Source: Stomorhina lunata
Taxonomy: Eukaryota; Arthropoda; Insecta; Diptera; Rhiniidae
NCBI GenBank assembly: GCA_933228675.1
Contig: OW121742.1
Span: 110,661,601-110,725,600, forward strand
Direction: 5' to 3'
Length of the DNA: 64,000 bases
The notes beneath the pieces were generated by a model that saw only the letters and a list, made by a program, of their open reading frames with translations, made no database searches and had not been told where the DNA came from. Numbering within the stretch: position 1 is the stretch's first letter; each line of letters begins with the position of its first letter. The position numbers and the translations under genes are program-made. Below, one piece after another: positions 1-13,352 of this stretch.

Positions 1-231
1 AATCTCCATCCAACCATCGACATTGACTATAACTTGCAACAAGAATACGCCAAAATTTTAACGACAGCCAACCTATTTTCTGTTAACTACCGAAAGAGTT
101 TGAGAAATCGTCATTCTCATCGTCGTCGTCGCCGTATTATTGTAGTATCATCCTCAAAAGAGGTGAATTGCATTCAAAATTTCAATATTTACTACTACGA
201 ATACGGAGAATTCCTATACAGAAATCGTTGA
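1..231 (+). CDS. Possible 3' terminal coding exon, unidentified protein (partial)
   Basis: Reading frame 1 is open from the first base to a TGA at 229-231, giving about 76 residues. The peptide is basic in the middle (a run of Arg near residues 41-46) and Tyr-rich toward the end (IYYYEYGEFLYRNR). An AATAAA hexamer lies at 285-290, about 55 bases after the stop, as expected for a last exon with a short 3' UTR. No family is recognised. The stretch could equally be a chance open frame, because no splice acceptor or upstream part is visible. The frame is unusually stop-free for AT-rich sequence, which is the main reason to list it. Confidence 0.3.
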   Translation, partial: NLHPTIDIDYNLQQEYAKILTTANLFSVNYRKSLRNRHSHRRRRRIIVVSSSKEVNCIQNFNIYYYEYGEFLYRNR

Positions 232-889
232 AGAATGGCTACCTACAAGGCTCTTTGATGCATTTTCCTCTTAGTTAATACCTAAATAAAAAAGGGTGTT
301 GGCCCACCAGAAAAACCCCTTTAACTCAAATCTATACAACATTCCCACAATCACACATACACACATTCCCACATTACATTTCTATCTTTTTAGTTATACA
401 TACACAAAAAGTGAATGCACTTTTGCAACACCTCATGTGTCTGTGAGTAAACGAGTGTTCATGTGTTCGTTTATGTGTGTATGAGAGAGAGAATAGTTGT
501 GGTTGTTGGTTGGTTTGAATGTGAGTAGGACTGTCTGAACATACATATGTATTTTCGTTTGTATGTGTGGCTCGTTGCAAATGCAAGGAATCTCCCTGGG
601 AAAGGATGAAAATGCATTTATGTCTATGCTAAAATATCTACATGATAACTCATCACACTTTTGCTGGGAAATGTCAATGCAAGGCCAAATTTAAAAGGCG
701 TAGCTAAATTTAAGTTTGAAAACTTCTAAAAGGGAATCATAGCACTATAATATAGTGAACTAATACTAACACAAAATCTAATCAAAATAATACTAAAACT
801 AAATGTGGTCTGTGCTATAACCAGAATTCGTTTCAGTTTTGTACAATATGAGTATTAGTAGCAGTAAAAGTGAAAATTAGTATACTTTA
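232..889. other. AT-rich non-coding stretch
   Basis: There is a short CA/TG-rich microsatellite-like zone at about 350-570 and otherwise plain AT-rich sequence. No convincing gene. The AATAAA at 285-290 may end a transcript entering from the left. Confidence 0.5.
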
Positions 890-2935
890 CTGATACTAAA
901 AGTCATGTAAATAATGATATTAGAATTGACACTAATACTGATGCTAATACTAATACTGATGCTAATACTAATAATAATACTGATAGTAATACCCATAAGT
1001 ATACTGATACTTATACTGATAATAACATTAATACTAGCGCAGATACTATTACTGATACTAATACTGATGCTAATACTGATACTAATACTGATACTAATAA
1101 TGATACTAATACTGATACTAATACTGGTGCTAATAATAATACTGATATTAATGCTGATAATAGTACTGACACTAATACTGTTACTAATGCTGATACTAAT
1201 ACTGATACTAATACTGATACTTGAACTGATACTAATACTTATGCTATTGCTAATACTAGTACTGATACTAATACTGATACTTATACTGATACTAATACTG
1301 ATATTAATACTGATACTAATGCTGATACTAATACTGATACTAATACTGATACTATTACTGATACTAATATTGATACTAATACTGATACAAATACTGATAC
1401 TAATATTGATACTTATGCTGATGCTAACAATAATACTGACACTAATACTGATACTAATACTGATACTAATACTGATACTAATACTGATACTAATACTGAT
1501 AATAATATTGATGATAATACTAATATTGATACTAATACTAATAATAAAACCGATACTAATACTGATTGTAATACTGATACTAATACTAATACAAATACTG
1601 ATACTTATATCAATACTGATCCTAATACTGATACTAATACTGATAAAAATACTGATAATAATACTGATACTAATACTGATAATAATACTGATTAATACTA
1701 GCGCAGATACTATTACTGATACTAATACTGATGCTAATACTGATACTAATACTGATACTAATAATGATACTAATACTGATACTAATACTGGTGCTAATAA
1801 TAATACTGATATTAATGCTGATAATAGTACTGACACTAATACTGTTACTAATGCTGATACTAATACTGATACTAATACTGATACTTGAACTGATACTAAT
1901 ACTTATGCTATTGCTAATACTAGTACTGATACTAATACTGATACTTATACTGATACTAATACTGATATTAATACTGATACTAATGCTGATACTAATACTG
2001 ATACTAATACTGATACTATTACTGATACTAATATTGATACTAATACTGATACAAATACTGATACTAATATTGATACTTATGCTGATGCTAACAATAATAC
2101 TGACACTAATACTGATACTAATACTGATACTAATACTGATACTAATACTGATAATAATATTGATGCTAATACTAATATTGATACTAATACTAATAATAAA
2201 ACCGATACTAATACTGATTGTAATACTGATACTAATACTAATACAAATACTGATACTTATATCAATACTGATCCTAATACTGATACTAATACTGATAAAA
2301 ATACTGATAATAATACTGATACTAATACTGATAATAATACTGATACTAATACTGATGCTAATACTGATACTAATACTGATACTTATACTGATGCTAATAC
2401 TAATACTCATACTAACACTGATAATAATACTTATCCTAATACTGATGCTAATTGTAATACTGATACTAATACTGATAATAATACTGATACTAATACTGAT
2501 ACTAATATTGAAACTTATATTGATGCTAATACTAATACTCATACTATACCATACTGATACTAATACTGATACTAATACTGATACTAATACTGATACTTAT
2601 ACTAATACTGATGCCAATACTAATACTGATGCTAATAATATATATATATATAGTATATATGATGCTAATTGTAATACTGATACTAATACTGATAATAATA
2701 CTGATACTAATACTAATACTAATATTGAAACTTATATTGATGCTAATACTAATACTCATACTATACCATACTGATACTAATACTGATACTAATACTAATA
2801 CTTATACTTATACTGATACTCATACCGATACTTATACTAATACTGATGCTAATACTAATACTGATAATAATACTGATACTAAAACTGATACAAATACTTA
2901 TGCTTATATTTATATTAATACTTATTATACTAAAA
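890..2935. repeat. TACTGA/TACTAA simple-satellite array (6/12-bp unit) with a 664-bp internal duplication
   Basis: The array is built almost only of TACTAA and TACTGA hexamers, mostly alternating as a 12-bp unit ACTGATACTAAT, with rarer GATGCTAAT, GATAATAAT and ACTTATACT variants. A block of about 664 bp beginning at 1027 recurs from 1691. It includes the marker word TACTAGCGCAGATAC and odd variants in the same order, but the second copy lacks one 12-bp unit. A smaller duplication sits at about 2443-2560 and 2660-2777, offset 217 bp, marked by ACTATACCATACTGATAC. Long open frames here encode only Ile-Ser or Leu-Ile alternation and are not genes. Confidence 0.95.
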
Positions 2936-3385
2936 AATGTATTTCTTCTATAGGAAATTTTTTAAACATTTTTTACTTATAGAAAACATTTTTAAAAAAT
3001 TTTATATAGGAAATTTTTAAAAAATTTTCTATTTTTTTATGGGAAATTTTTCAAACCTTTCTTCTTTTAATATGAAAACTTTCAAAAATTCTTAATTTCA
3101 TAGGATTTTTTTTAAAACTTCTTAGTTTTATAGGAATTTTTTTTTAAGTTACAATTTTTAAAGGATATTTTTTAAAAATTTTTATTTTATAGCTATTTTT
3201 TTTGCAAAAATTTCTGGTTTTTCTAGAATTTTCATCAAAAATCTTTTATTTTTATTTAATTTTATAGGACATTTTAGAAAAATTCTTAATTTTAAAGAAA
3301 GTTTTTCAAAATTTTCATATTTTTATAGGAATTTTTTTTTTAATTTTTTATTTTTATAGGAAAGTTTCAAAAATTTATTATTTTA
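2936..3385. repeat. Degenerate family-a minisatellite block
   Basis: Diverged units carry TATAGGAAATTTTT cores alternating with A-tracts, in the orientation where the unit centre reads TTTTTCAAAAA. Spacing is irregular and poly-T runs have expanded. It is probably an old, decaying edge of the 31-bp family that dominates 5.9-28.3 kb. Confidence 0.75.
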
Positions 3386-5275
3386 GACTATGACGTAGAC
3401 TATGACTTAGACTATTACTTGGACTATGGCTTAGACTATGACTAAGACTATGACTTAGACTATGACTCAGACAATGATTTAAACTATAACTTAGGCTTTT
3501 GCTTAGACTATGACTTAGACTATGACTTTGACTATGACTTAGACTCTGACTCTGACTTAAACTATGACTTAGACTATGACTTAGACTATGACTTAGACTA
3601 TAGCTATTTTTTTATAGCTATTTTTTTTGCAAAAATTTCTGGTTTTTCTAGAATTTTCATCAAAAATCTTTTATTTTTATTTAATTTTATAGGACATTTT
3701 AGAAAAATTCTTAATTTTAAAGAAAGTTTTTCAAAATTTTCATATTTTTATAGGAATTTTTTTTTTAATTTTTTATTTTTATAGGAAAGTTTCAAAAATT
3801 TATTATTTTAGACTATGACGTAGACTATGACTTAGACTATTACTTGGACTATGGCTTAGACTATGACTAAGACTATGACTTAGACTATGACTCAGACAAT
3901 GATTTAAACTATAACTTAGGCTTTTGCTTAGACTATGACTTAGACTATGACTTTGACTATGACTTAGACTCTGACTCTGACTTAAACTATGACTTAGACT
4001 ATGACTTAGACTATGACTTAGACTATGACATAGACTATGACTTAGACTATGACCTGGCTATGACTTACACTATGACTTATACTATGACCCGGCTGTAACT
4101 TAAACTATGACATAGACTATGACTTAGACTATGACTTAGACTATGACTTAGACTATGACTTAGACTATGACTTAGACTATGACTTAGACTATGACTTAGA
4201 CTATGACTTAGACTATAACTAAGACTATGACTTAGACAATGACTTAGACTATGATATAGAACATTACTTAGACTAGGACTTAGACTGTGACTTAGACTTT
4301 GACTTAGACTGTGACTTAGACTTTGACTTAAACTATGACTCAAACTATGATTTAGACTATAACTTAGGCTTTTACTTAGACTATGACTTAGACTTTGCCT
4401 TAGACTATGACTTAGACTATGACTTAGACTATGACATAGACTATGACTTAGACTATGACCAGGCTATGACTTAGACTATGACCTGGCTGTAACTTAGACT
4501 ATGACATAGAGGATGACATAGACTATGACTTAGATTATGACTTAGACTATGACTTAGACTATGACTTAGACTATGACTTAGACTATGACTTAGCCTATGA
4601 CTTAGACTACGACTTAGACTATAACTTAGACTATAACTAAGACTGTGACTTACACTATGACTTAGACTATGACTTAGACTATGACTTAGACTATGATATA
4701 GAAAATTACTTAGACTAGGACTTAGACTGTGACTTAGACTTTGACTTGGACTATGACTCAGACTGTGATTTAGACTATAACTCAGGCTTTTAATTTGACT
4801 ATGACTTAGACTATGACTTTGGCTATGACTTAAACTGTGACTTAGACTATGACTTAGACTATGACTTAGACTATGACTTAGACTAAGACTTAGACTTAGA
4901 CTATGACTTAGACTATGACTTGGACTATGACTTAGACTATGACTTAGACTATGACTTAGGCTTTTACTTAGACTTTTACTTAGACTATGACTTAGACTAT
5001 GACTTAGACTATGACTTAGACTATGACTTAGACTATGACTTAGACTATGACTTAAGCTTTTGCTTAGACTTTTACTTAGACTATGACTTAGACTATGACT
5101 TAGGCTTTTACTTAGACTTTTACTTAGACTATGACTTAGACTATGACTTAGACTATGACTTAGACTATGACTTAGACTATGACTTAGACTATAAATTGAC
5201 AGTGACTTGGCCTTAACTATGATTTTGACATAGACCTCAAACTAGACTATGACTTAGACCTTAACTACTACTTGT
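3386..5275. repeat. GACTTAGACTAT 12-bp array, interrupted by a duplicated family-a island
   Basis: Tandem 12-mers GACTTAGACTAT and variants (GACATAGACTAT, GGCTTTTACTTA, GATATAGA) run to about 5275. A 425-bp duplication joins two satellite types: 3190-3614 is repeated at about 3615-4025, so family-a sequence (3603-3810) is embedded in the 12-mer array. The plus-strand DYDLDYDL-type reading frame at 4920-5216 is a product of the repeat, since a 12-bp unit is frame-neutral. Confidence 0.93.
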
Positions 5276-5849
5276 TGAGTCTCCTTTCCATGAGTCTTCC
5301 CTCAACGTCTCTGCTACTTTGTTGTGTCTAGCCATACTCCAGCATATCCAAACAGACTGACTTATATGTTTGCATATATATAAACATATTTGGTTTTTCT
5401 ATAGTATGCAGCATGAACATGCATGATACTTTCCATATGTAGTATATTTGTGCATCTATCAATAGTGTTGTTGCTGCATTCTTGTGTCTCGATTGCATTT
5501 GGCAGTGAAAATTTCGTTTTTAGCCTTGACACGAACACAAAATTTTACTTACATACATATACAAACATTTTAACATAAATACATATACAAACATACGCTA
5601 TCATACACATTCGTATGCTAGACTTGTCTGAGTATCAAAGTAGATATACATGACCATGTGTTGTGAGTAGTTAAAGGACCAAAAGGCCGGCCGGTATAAA
5701 TGAAAACTGACATTATCAATACACCACTACGAACTGCCACTAGAGAATATTTTGTAGTAAAGTTAATTTTTGGGATGCAAATAAAACGAAGGCTGCAGAA
5801 AAAGTTTGTAAAAATTTTCAATACAATAAAAATTGTTTAAAACTCTAAT
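5276..5849. other. Unique AT-rich stretch with a possible isolated TATA element
   Basis: No gene is recognised. Within AT-rich DNA there is one abrupt GC-rich word, GGCCGGCC (5685-5692), followed at once by CGGTATAAATG with TATAAA at 5695-5700 on the plus strand. This could be a TATA promoter, but no coding region follows before the next array, so the call is weak. Confidence 0.4.
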
Positions 5850-7665
5850 ACCTAAATAAGAAACTTTTGAAAAAATATCCTATATAAATAGAAAATTTTT
5901 GAAAAATTTCCTGAAAATAGAATGTTTTTGAAAAATTTTCTATATAAAGTAAAGAAATTTTGGAAAACTCCCTTTTAAGTAAGGAAATTTTTTAAAAATT
6001 TCCTATAAAATAAGGAAATTTTTGAAAAATTTCCTATAAAATAAGGAAATTTTTGAAAAATTTCCTATAAAATAAGGAAATTTTTGAAAAATTTCCTATA
6101 AAATAAGGAAATTTTTGAAAAATTTCCTATAAAATAAGGAAATTTTTGAAAAATTTCCTATAAAATAAGGAAATTTTTGAAAAATTTCCTATAAAATAAG
6201 GAAATTTTTGAAAAATTTCCTATAAAATAAGAACATTTTTGAAAAATTTCCTATAAAATAAGGAAATTTTTGAAAAATTTCCTGTAAAATAAGGAAATTT
6301 TTGAAAAATTTCCTATAAAATAAGGAAATTTTTGAAAAATTTCCTATAAAATAAGGAAATTTTTGAAAAATTTCCTTTAAAATAAGGAAATTTTTGAAAA
6401 ATTTCTATAAAATAGGAAATTTTTTAAAAATTAATTTAAATGAATTTTTGAGAAATTTCCTTTAAAATAAGCAAATTTTTGAAAAATATTCTATATTTTT
6501 AAAAAATTTCCTATTAAAAAATAGGAAATTTTTAAAAAAATTTCGTATTAAAGAAAAGGAAATTTTTGAAAAATTTCGTATTAAAAAGAAGAAATTTTTG
6601 AAAAATTTCCTATTAAAAAATAGGAAATTTTTGAAAAATTTCCTGTAAAAAAATAGGAAATTTTTGAAAAATTTCCTATTAAAAAAGAGGAAATTTTTGA
6701 AAAATTTCCTTTAAAAAAAAGAAAATTTTTGAAAAATTTCCTGTAAAAAAATAGGGAATTTTTGAAAATTTTCCTATTAAAAAAGAGGAAATTTTTAAAA
6801 AACTTCCTATTTAAAAATCGGAAATTTTCCAAAATTTTCCTATTAAAAAAAGGAAATTTTTGAATAATTTCCTATAAAAAAATAGGAAATTTTTGAAAAA
6901 TTTCCTATAAAAAAATAGGAAATTTTTGAAAAATTTCCTATAAAAAAATAGGAAATTTTTGAAGAATTTCCTATAAAAAAATAGGAAATTTTTGAAGAAT
7001 TTCCTATAAAAAAATAGGAAATTTTTGAAAAATTTCTTATAAAAAAAAGGAAATTTTTGAAAAATTTTCTATAAAAAATAGGAAATTTTTGAAAAATTTC
7101 CTATAAAAAAATAGCAAATTTTTGAAAAATTTCCTATATAAAAATAGAAAATTTTTGAAAAATTTCCTATAAAAATAGAAAATTGTTGAAAAATTTCCTA
7201 TAAAAATAGAAAATTTTTGAAAAATTTCCTATAAAAATAGAAAATTTTTGAAAAATTTCCTATAAAATAGGAAATTAAAAAAGAAAAAAAATTCTATAAA
7301 AAAGGAAATTTTTGAAAAATTTTGTAGGTAATTTTTGAAAAATGTTATAGGAAATTTTTCAAAAATTTTCTATTAAAATAGGAAATTTTTGAAAATTTCC
7401 TATAAAATTATAAAATTTTTAAAAAATTTCCTATAAAAATAGAAAATTGTTGAAAAATTTCCTATAAAAATAGAAAATTGTTGAAAAATTTCCTATAAAA
7501 ATAGAAAATTTTTGAAAAATTTCCTATAAAAATAGAAAATTTTTGAAAAATTTTGTAGGTAATTTTTGAAAAATTTTATAGGAAATTTTTCAAAAATTTT
7601 CTATTAAAATAGGAAATTTTTGAAAATTTCCTATAAAAATATAAAATTTTTGAAAACTTTTTATG
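5850..7665 (+). repeat. Family-a 31-bp minisatellite, plus orientation (about 58 units)
   Basis: The unit is 31 bp, measured from successive TCCTATAAAATAAGG starts at 6001 and 6032. It contains GAAATTTTTGAAAAATTTCC followed by TATAAAA-TAAGG. The first part is a near-perfect palindrome broken only by the central G, so orientation can be read from that base. Sub-blocks differ (AAAATAAGG, then AAAAAATAGG, then AAAAATAGAAAATT), showing local homogenisation. The minus-strand open frame at 6581-6832 is a repeat artefact. Confidence 0.95.
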
Positions 7666-8925
7666 AAAATTGAATTTCAAAGTAATTTTCAGTTGACCTC
7701 TTATTTTGGATAACAGGATGCAAATATGCAACCAGACATTGAAATGTTTATATGTGATTGAAATGTGTGTGTGTGTGGGTTGCTTAAACCTTTATAGTAA
7801 AATCTGGTCAGGCCATTCCATTTGCTGTTGCAATATGTAGCACATGCAACATTTAAACCTACATTCGTAGCCTTTGGCCATAAATTCTTCAAACTCGTTT
7901 TTAATCTACTATTTAACATATACTGGGTACTGGTTTGTACTTTCCTACATCCTATCCTCCCACCTAATGACACTCCCTCACGATGTCTGTGTGTCTGTTT
8001 GTTTTCTCATTCGTTTGTATACGAAGTACAAGTGTTGCATGATGCGATTTTATGTTTTTTGGGCCGATGTGGCTGAAAATTTTAATGTTGTACGACTACA
8101 ATGATGGCGATGGTGATGACGATGATATGGTGCTAGTGCAGTTGATGACGAAGAGTGTATTTTTGCATATGTATGCACGAATATGCATACACTACTATAT
8201 CCTTGGTGAGTTAGAGAGTGTGTGTTTGTATGTGTGTGAATCGTATTTGGTAGGCAAACCATTTCACAATTTTCTTTGGTTCCAAACTAAAGTGTAAGAC
8301 CTTTTTGTGGGTGCTTGAAAGTTGTTGTTCTACATTGTGTATACATAGATATACATACATATATATTATAAAATAAACAGATATAGCTGTATTATATTAT
8401 TGTATATCTATGCTCGTATATGCAGATATAGAACTACATATAGAGAGTTGTACTTTCATTCTATACTAGATGTCTGTCTATAGTATATTCCCTTGTATGT
8501 TTGTGTGAAGGAATGTGTTTGTATTTTCTACAAATTTCTCGTATATATGTTGCCAGTATTATTTCCGGTTGTTTTTGTTGCCATTTGTTGTTGTTATTGC
8601 AGTTTTCTGTGTCGCGTTTAAAATACGTTCGCGTTGAAAGTGAATTTTGCGATGCTGTTGTGTCGTTATCGTCATCGTCGTCGTTGTGGTGAAAATTTAT
8701 ATAGGAGATTTAACGTGTTTATATGTCAAGTACAACAAGTAGGTCTTAAAGTAAGAATGAATGAAAAAAGCGCAAAAAAATTTAACATAAAATATTTATA
8801 AGTGAAAAAAGCCACAAAACAAATGGAAAAAAATAACTTAAACTTAAATTCTAGCAAAGATTTTAAAAGAAAAAGTTTTCAGAAATTAACGAGAAGTTTT
8901 TTTTTTTAATAGTATAACTAAAGAG
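7666..8925. other. Unique AT-rich stretch with microsatellites, no gene seen
   Basis: It contains TG runs near 7765 and 8220, a GATGATGACGATGAT-like zone near 8105-8155, ATACATACATATATAT near 8350, and GTTGTT and TCGTCATCGTCGTCG zones near 8590-8690. Open frames here are short, overlap one another on both strands and match no family known to me. It resembles fly intronic or intergenic DNA. Confidence 0.5.
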
Positions 8926-10456
8926 AATTTTGAAAAATTACCTTTTAAAAGGGAAAAACTATTATTTTTATAGGAAATTTTCAAAAATTTCTTATTTTTA
9001 TTGGATTTTCTTAATTTTTTTTTTTTTAATTTCCTATTTTGATAGGAAATTTTTCAAAAATTTCCTATTTTTTTGAGGAAATTTTTTAAAAATTTTCTAT
9101 TATTTTAAGGAAATTTTTTAAAAATTTCCAATTTTTTTAAGGAAGTTTTTTTAAAAATTTCCTATTTTTAAGGAAACTTTTTAAAAATTTCCTTTTTTTT
9201 TAAGGAAACATTTTAAAAATTTCCTATTTTTATAGGAAATTTTTCAAAAATTTCCTATTTTTATAGGAAATTTTCAAAAATTTCTTATTTTTATTGGATT
9301 TTCTTAAATTTTTTTTTTAATTTCTTATTTTGATAGAAAATTTTTCAAAAATTTCCTATTTTTTTAAGGAAATTTTTCAAAAATTTCCTATTTTTTTAAG
9401 GAAATTTTTTTATAGGAAATTTTTAAAAAATTTCCTATTTTAATAGGAAATTTTTCAAAAATTTTCTATTTTTAAAGGGAATTTTTCAAAAATTTTCTCT
9501 TTTTATAGGAAATTTTTCACAAATGTTCTATTTTTATAGGAAATTTTTTACAAATTTCCTATTTTTATAGGAAATTTTTCACAAATTTCATATTTTTATC
9601 GGAAATTTTTCACAAATTTCCTATTTTTATAGGAAACTTTTCACAAATTTCCTATATTTATACGAAATTTTTCACAAATTTCCTAATTTTATAGGAAATT
9701 TTTCACAAATTTCCTATTTTTATAGGAAATTTTTCACAAATTTTCTATTTTTATAGGAAATTTTTCACAAATTTCCTATTTTTATAGGCAATTTTTCACA
9801 AATTTCCTATTTTTATATGAAATTTTTCACAATTTCCTATTTTTATAGGAAATTTTTCAAAAATTTCCTATTTTTATAGGAAATTTTTTAAAAATTTCTT
9901 CTTTTTATAGGAAATTTTTCAAAAATTTCCTATTTTTTTAGGAAATTTTTCAAAAATTTCCAATTCTTATAGGAAATTTTTCAAAAATTTCCTGTTTTTG
10001 TAGGAAAGTTTTCAAAAATTTCCTATTTTTATAGGAAATTTTTCAAAAATTTCTTTTTATTTAAGGAAATTTTTCAAAAATTTCTTATTTTTTACAAAAT
10101 TTTTCAAAAATTTGTTTTTTTTTTTTTTAGGAAACTTTTCAAAAATTTCCTATTTTGATAGGAAATTTTATAAAAATTTCTTATTTTTGTAAGGAAAGTT
10201 TTTAAAAATTTCTTATTTTTTTAGGAAATTTTTCAAAAATTTCTTATTTTTTTAGGAAATTTTTCAAAAATTTCCTATTTTGATAGGAAAATTTTCAAAA
10301 ATTTCCTATTTTTTAAGGAAAATTTTCAAAAATTTCCTATTATTTTGGGAAATTTTTCAAAAATTTCTTATTTTTATATTTTGATAGGAAATTTTCAAAA
10401 ATTTCCTATTTCTTATTTTTTTTAGGAAATTTTTCAAAAATTTCTTATTTTTATAG
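8926..10456 (-). repeat. Family-a 31-bp minisatellite, inverted orientation
   Basis: Units read TATAGGAAATTTTTCAAAAATTTCCTATTTT on the plus strand (in parts: TATAGGAAATTTTTC, then AAAAATTTCCTATTTT), the reverse complement of the 5.9-7.7 kb units. A homogeneous sub-block at about 9505-9835 carries TTTTTCACAAATTTCC instead of TTTTTCAAAAATTTCC. The array ends at a 10-bp inverted repeat, GCGTATGATT at 10457-10466 and AATCATACGC at 10495-10504. Confidence 0.94.
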
Positions 10457-12118
10457 GCGTATGATTAATATTGGTTATATTTTACTTAAATGACAATCAT
10501 ACGCTCTAGGTAAACATATTTTTATGGTTTTAAACCAAATGTTTAATTTTGTACCTTCTACTGCACTAAAGTATTGAAAATAAATGAAATTTTGTTTTAT
10601 AATTTGAATTTATAGAATTTTTGATTGTCCTTTTGTTTGTTTATAAATCTCATACTTACTTGTGTTATCCTTAAACTGGACGTTTTGTTATCCTCTTGTA
10701 CTATGACCGGAAAAGGTGTTTGAAATTTGTACCTTTTTTTTTGTACCTTTTTTTTTGTTTTTTGTGTTTCTTTTAGAGTTATAATATAGGAACTTTAAAC
10801 TTTTGTTAAGACCATCAATCCTCTTTTATTTCTTGGTTTTAATATAAAAATGGGTACATGTATTTAAACTTTTACTTACAAAGGGGAACACTTCCAAATA
10901 TATACATAATCTTAGACACACACTCAAAATATTGGCTTGACGATGGCGCCAAAAACACTAAAACCGTAACGTAACACAAAAAGGAATCACATGCAAATAC
11001 TCTCGAAATGTTATAGGAATTACTAACACAAACACAGAAACACGTTTTTGGTAGGGAAATTCTTCCACATTTACTTGAACTCACTACTCAAATGTAAGGT
11101 TGCACATAAAACATATTTTATCGAGTGTTAGGTACCCCAAAAGTAGAGGGTAACTTCTACAAACTTTGTTTTTTCTCGGTCTGTTTTGTTTTTGCTCTAT
11201 TATTTAGGGGTACAAAGTTGTTACTTCCCGTTTTCGAACACACAGAAAACACACAGAACTTTACGACGACGAGGACAACTTTTGTGTGGAAACAAGGAAC
11301 AAAATTCTTTTTATTGAACAAAAATACACTCTTCCATTGCACAAATGCCAACGAACAGACATTCAGTCACATTCATTTAGTAGTCAGAAAGAAGTCAGTA
11401 AACAAAACGGGTGATGCGAGTTTAAATGTCGACAAAAAGTTTTCCTAGCGTCAAGTTTGACGACTACACAACAACTATACCGAGTTAGACAACGATAACA
11501 AATTTTAAATGCATATTGTATGTGTATTTTGGTCCTGGCATGTGTTTTCTATGGATGGGGCTATTTATATGTGTTTGCGTGTGTGTACCAATACTAACCA
11601 TTTCTCACATATCTATAATCATACACTCACACGTACACGTATTCTACAATTACTTCATGCATGTGAGTAAAACTCCAATTTATACCATCTCTGAAAGTAT
11701 GAGATCATTTGAATTCCGGGTGATGATGATGATGATGATGATGACGTCGATGATGATAATGATGTTGATGCTGTTAGTGTTTTTATTTTAGTCCAATAGA
11801 ATGAGTTCATTGTTTTGGGTGTCATTTTGGGCTGTTAAAGCTAGAATTATTTACAAATTTGTATGTTTAAAGGTGCGTATGTGTTAAATGTATGTGTGTG
11901 TATTTTATAATAAAAACTCCTGCCTATTTTTCATTCTCTTAACTAAAAATTTTTGTTATTATATATCGATGTTACAACATGCAGCAGCATAAAATCAGAC
12001 AAACATTACGACTACTCATATGTAAAGTATAATACTCTCAGTTTTGTTTGATATAAACATTAAAAGGGAAGTATAACCCAGAAAAATATATAAATATTCC
12101 ATAAAAGTAAGAAAATTA
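10457..12118. other. Unique AT-rich stretch, no supported gene
   Basis: It begins with a 10-bp inverted repeat with a 28-nt loop (10457-10504). A pure GAT microsatellite lies at about 11720-11745. A plus-strand open frame at 11125-11448 (107 codons) and opposing frames have no recognisable domain, atypical composition and no splice or promoter context, so they are not called as genes. Confidence 0.5.
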
Positions 12119-13352
12119 AAAAAAAAATTGTAAAAAAGTAATAGATTAGAACAGTTTCCTATAGAAACGTGATCGTTTAGAACAGTTTTCTATAGAAAAG
12201 TGATCGATTAGAATAGTATTCTATAAAACAAGTGATCGATTAGAACAGTTTTCTATAGGAAAATGGTCGATTAGAATAGTTTTCTATAGAAAAGTGATCG
12301 ATTAGAACAGTTTTCTATAAAAAAGTCATAAATTAGAAGAGTTTTCTATAGAAAACGGTTCGATCAAAACAGTTTCCTATAGAAAACCGTTCGGTTAGGA
12401 CAGTTTTCTATAAAAAATTCTTCGATTAGAACAGTTTTCTATAGAAAAGTATTTGATTATGACAGTTTTCTATTGAAAATTGTTCGATTAGAACAGTTTT
12501 CTATAGAAAATTGTTCAATTAGAACAGTTTTCTATAGAAAAGTGTTCGATTAGAACAGTTTTCTATAGAAAAGTGTTCGATTAGAACAGTTTTCTATAGA
12601 AAAGTGTTCGATTAGAACAGAAAAGTTTTCGATTAGAACAGTTTTCCATAGAAAATGTTCGATTAGAACAGTTTTCCATAGAAAAGTGTTCGATTAGAAC
12701 AGTTTTCCATAGAAAAGTGTTCGATTAGAACAGTTTTCTATAGAAAAGTGTTCGATTAGAACAGTTTTCTATAGAAAAGTGTTCGATTAGAACAGTTTTC
12801 TATAGAAAAGTGTTCGATTAGAATAGTTTTCTACAGAAAAGTGTTCGATTAGAACAGTTTTCCATAGAAAAGTGTTCGATTAGAACAGTTTTCCATAGAA
12901 AAGTGTTCGATTAGAACAGTTTTCTATAGAAAAGTGTTCGATTAGAACAGTTTTCTATAGAAAAGTGTTCGATTAGAACAGTTTTCTATAGAAAAGTGTT
13001 CGATTAGAACAGTTTTCTACAGAAAAGTGTTCGATTAGAACAGTTTTCCATAGAAAAGTGTTCGATTAGAACAGTTTTCTATAGAAAAGTGTTCGATTAG
13101 AACAGTTTTCTATAGAAAAGTGTTCGATTAGAACAGTTTTCTATAGAAAAGTGTTCGATTAGAACAGTTTTCTATAGAAAAGTGTTCGATTAGAAGTGAA
13201 AAGAGAAAAGTGTTCGATTAGAACAGTTTTCTATAAAAAAGTGTTCGATTAGAACAGTTTTCTATAGAAAAGTGTTCGATTACAACAGTTTTCTATAGAA
13301 AAGTGTTCGATTAGAACAGTTTTCCATAGAAAAGTGTTCGATTAGAACACTT
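12119..13352 (+). repeat. Family-b 31-bp minisatellite (about 39 units)
   Basis: The unit is 31 bp and made of GTTTTCTATAGAAAA followed by GTGTTCGATTAGAACA. The first half is a perfect palindrome around CTATAG. Substitutions are shared among neighbouring units (CCATAG and CTACAG for CTATAG), and two truncated units occur near 12610 and 13195. The sequence differs from family a, but the period is identical and the array abuts a family-a array at about 13350. Confidence 0.95.

Noticed and set aside
877..2774. Very long open frames on both strands (Ile/Ser or Leu/Ile alternation, up to about 347 codons)
   Set aside because: They are translations of a stop-free 6/12-bp repeat and are open on both strands at once; there is no codon bias, start context or domain.
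11125..11448. Plus-strand 107-codon open frame
   Set aside because: No recognisable domain, an opposing minus frame over the same bases and no gene signals; kept as unassigned unique DNA.
12119..13352. CRISPR-like appearance (31-bp repeats)
   Set aside because: There are no unique spacers between repeats, no cas genes, and the context is animal DNA. It is a plain minisatellite.
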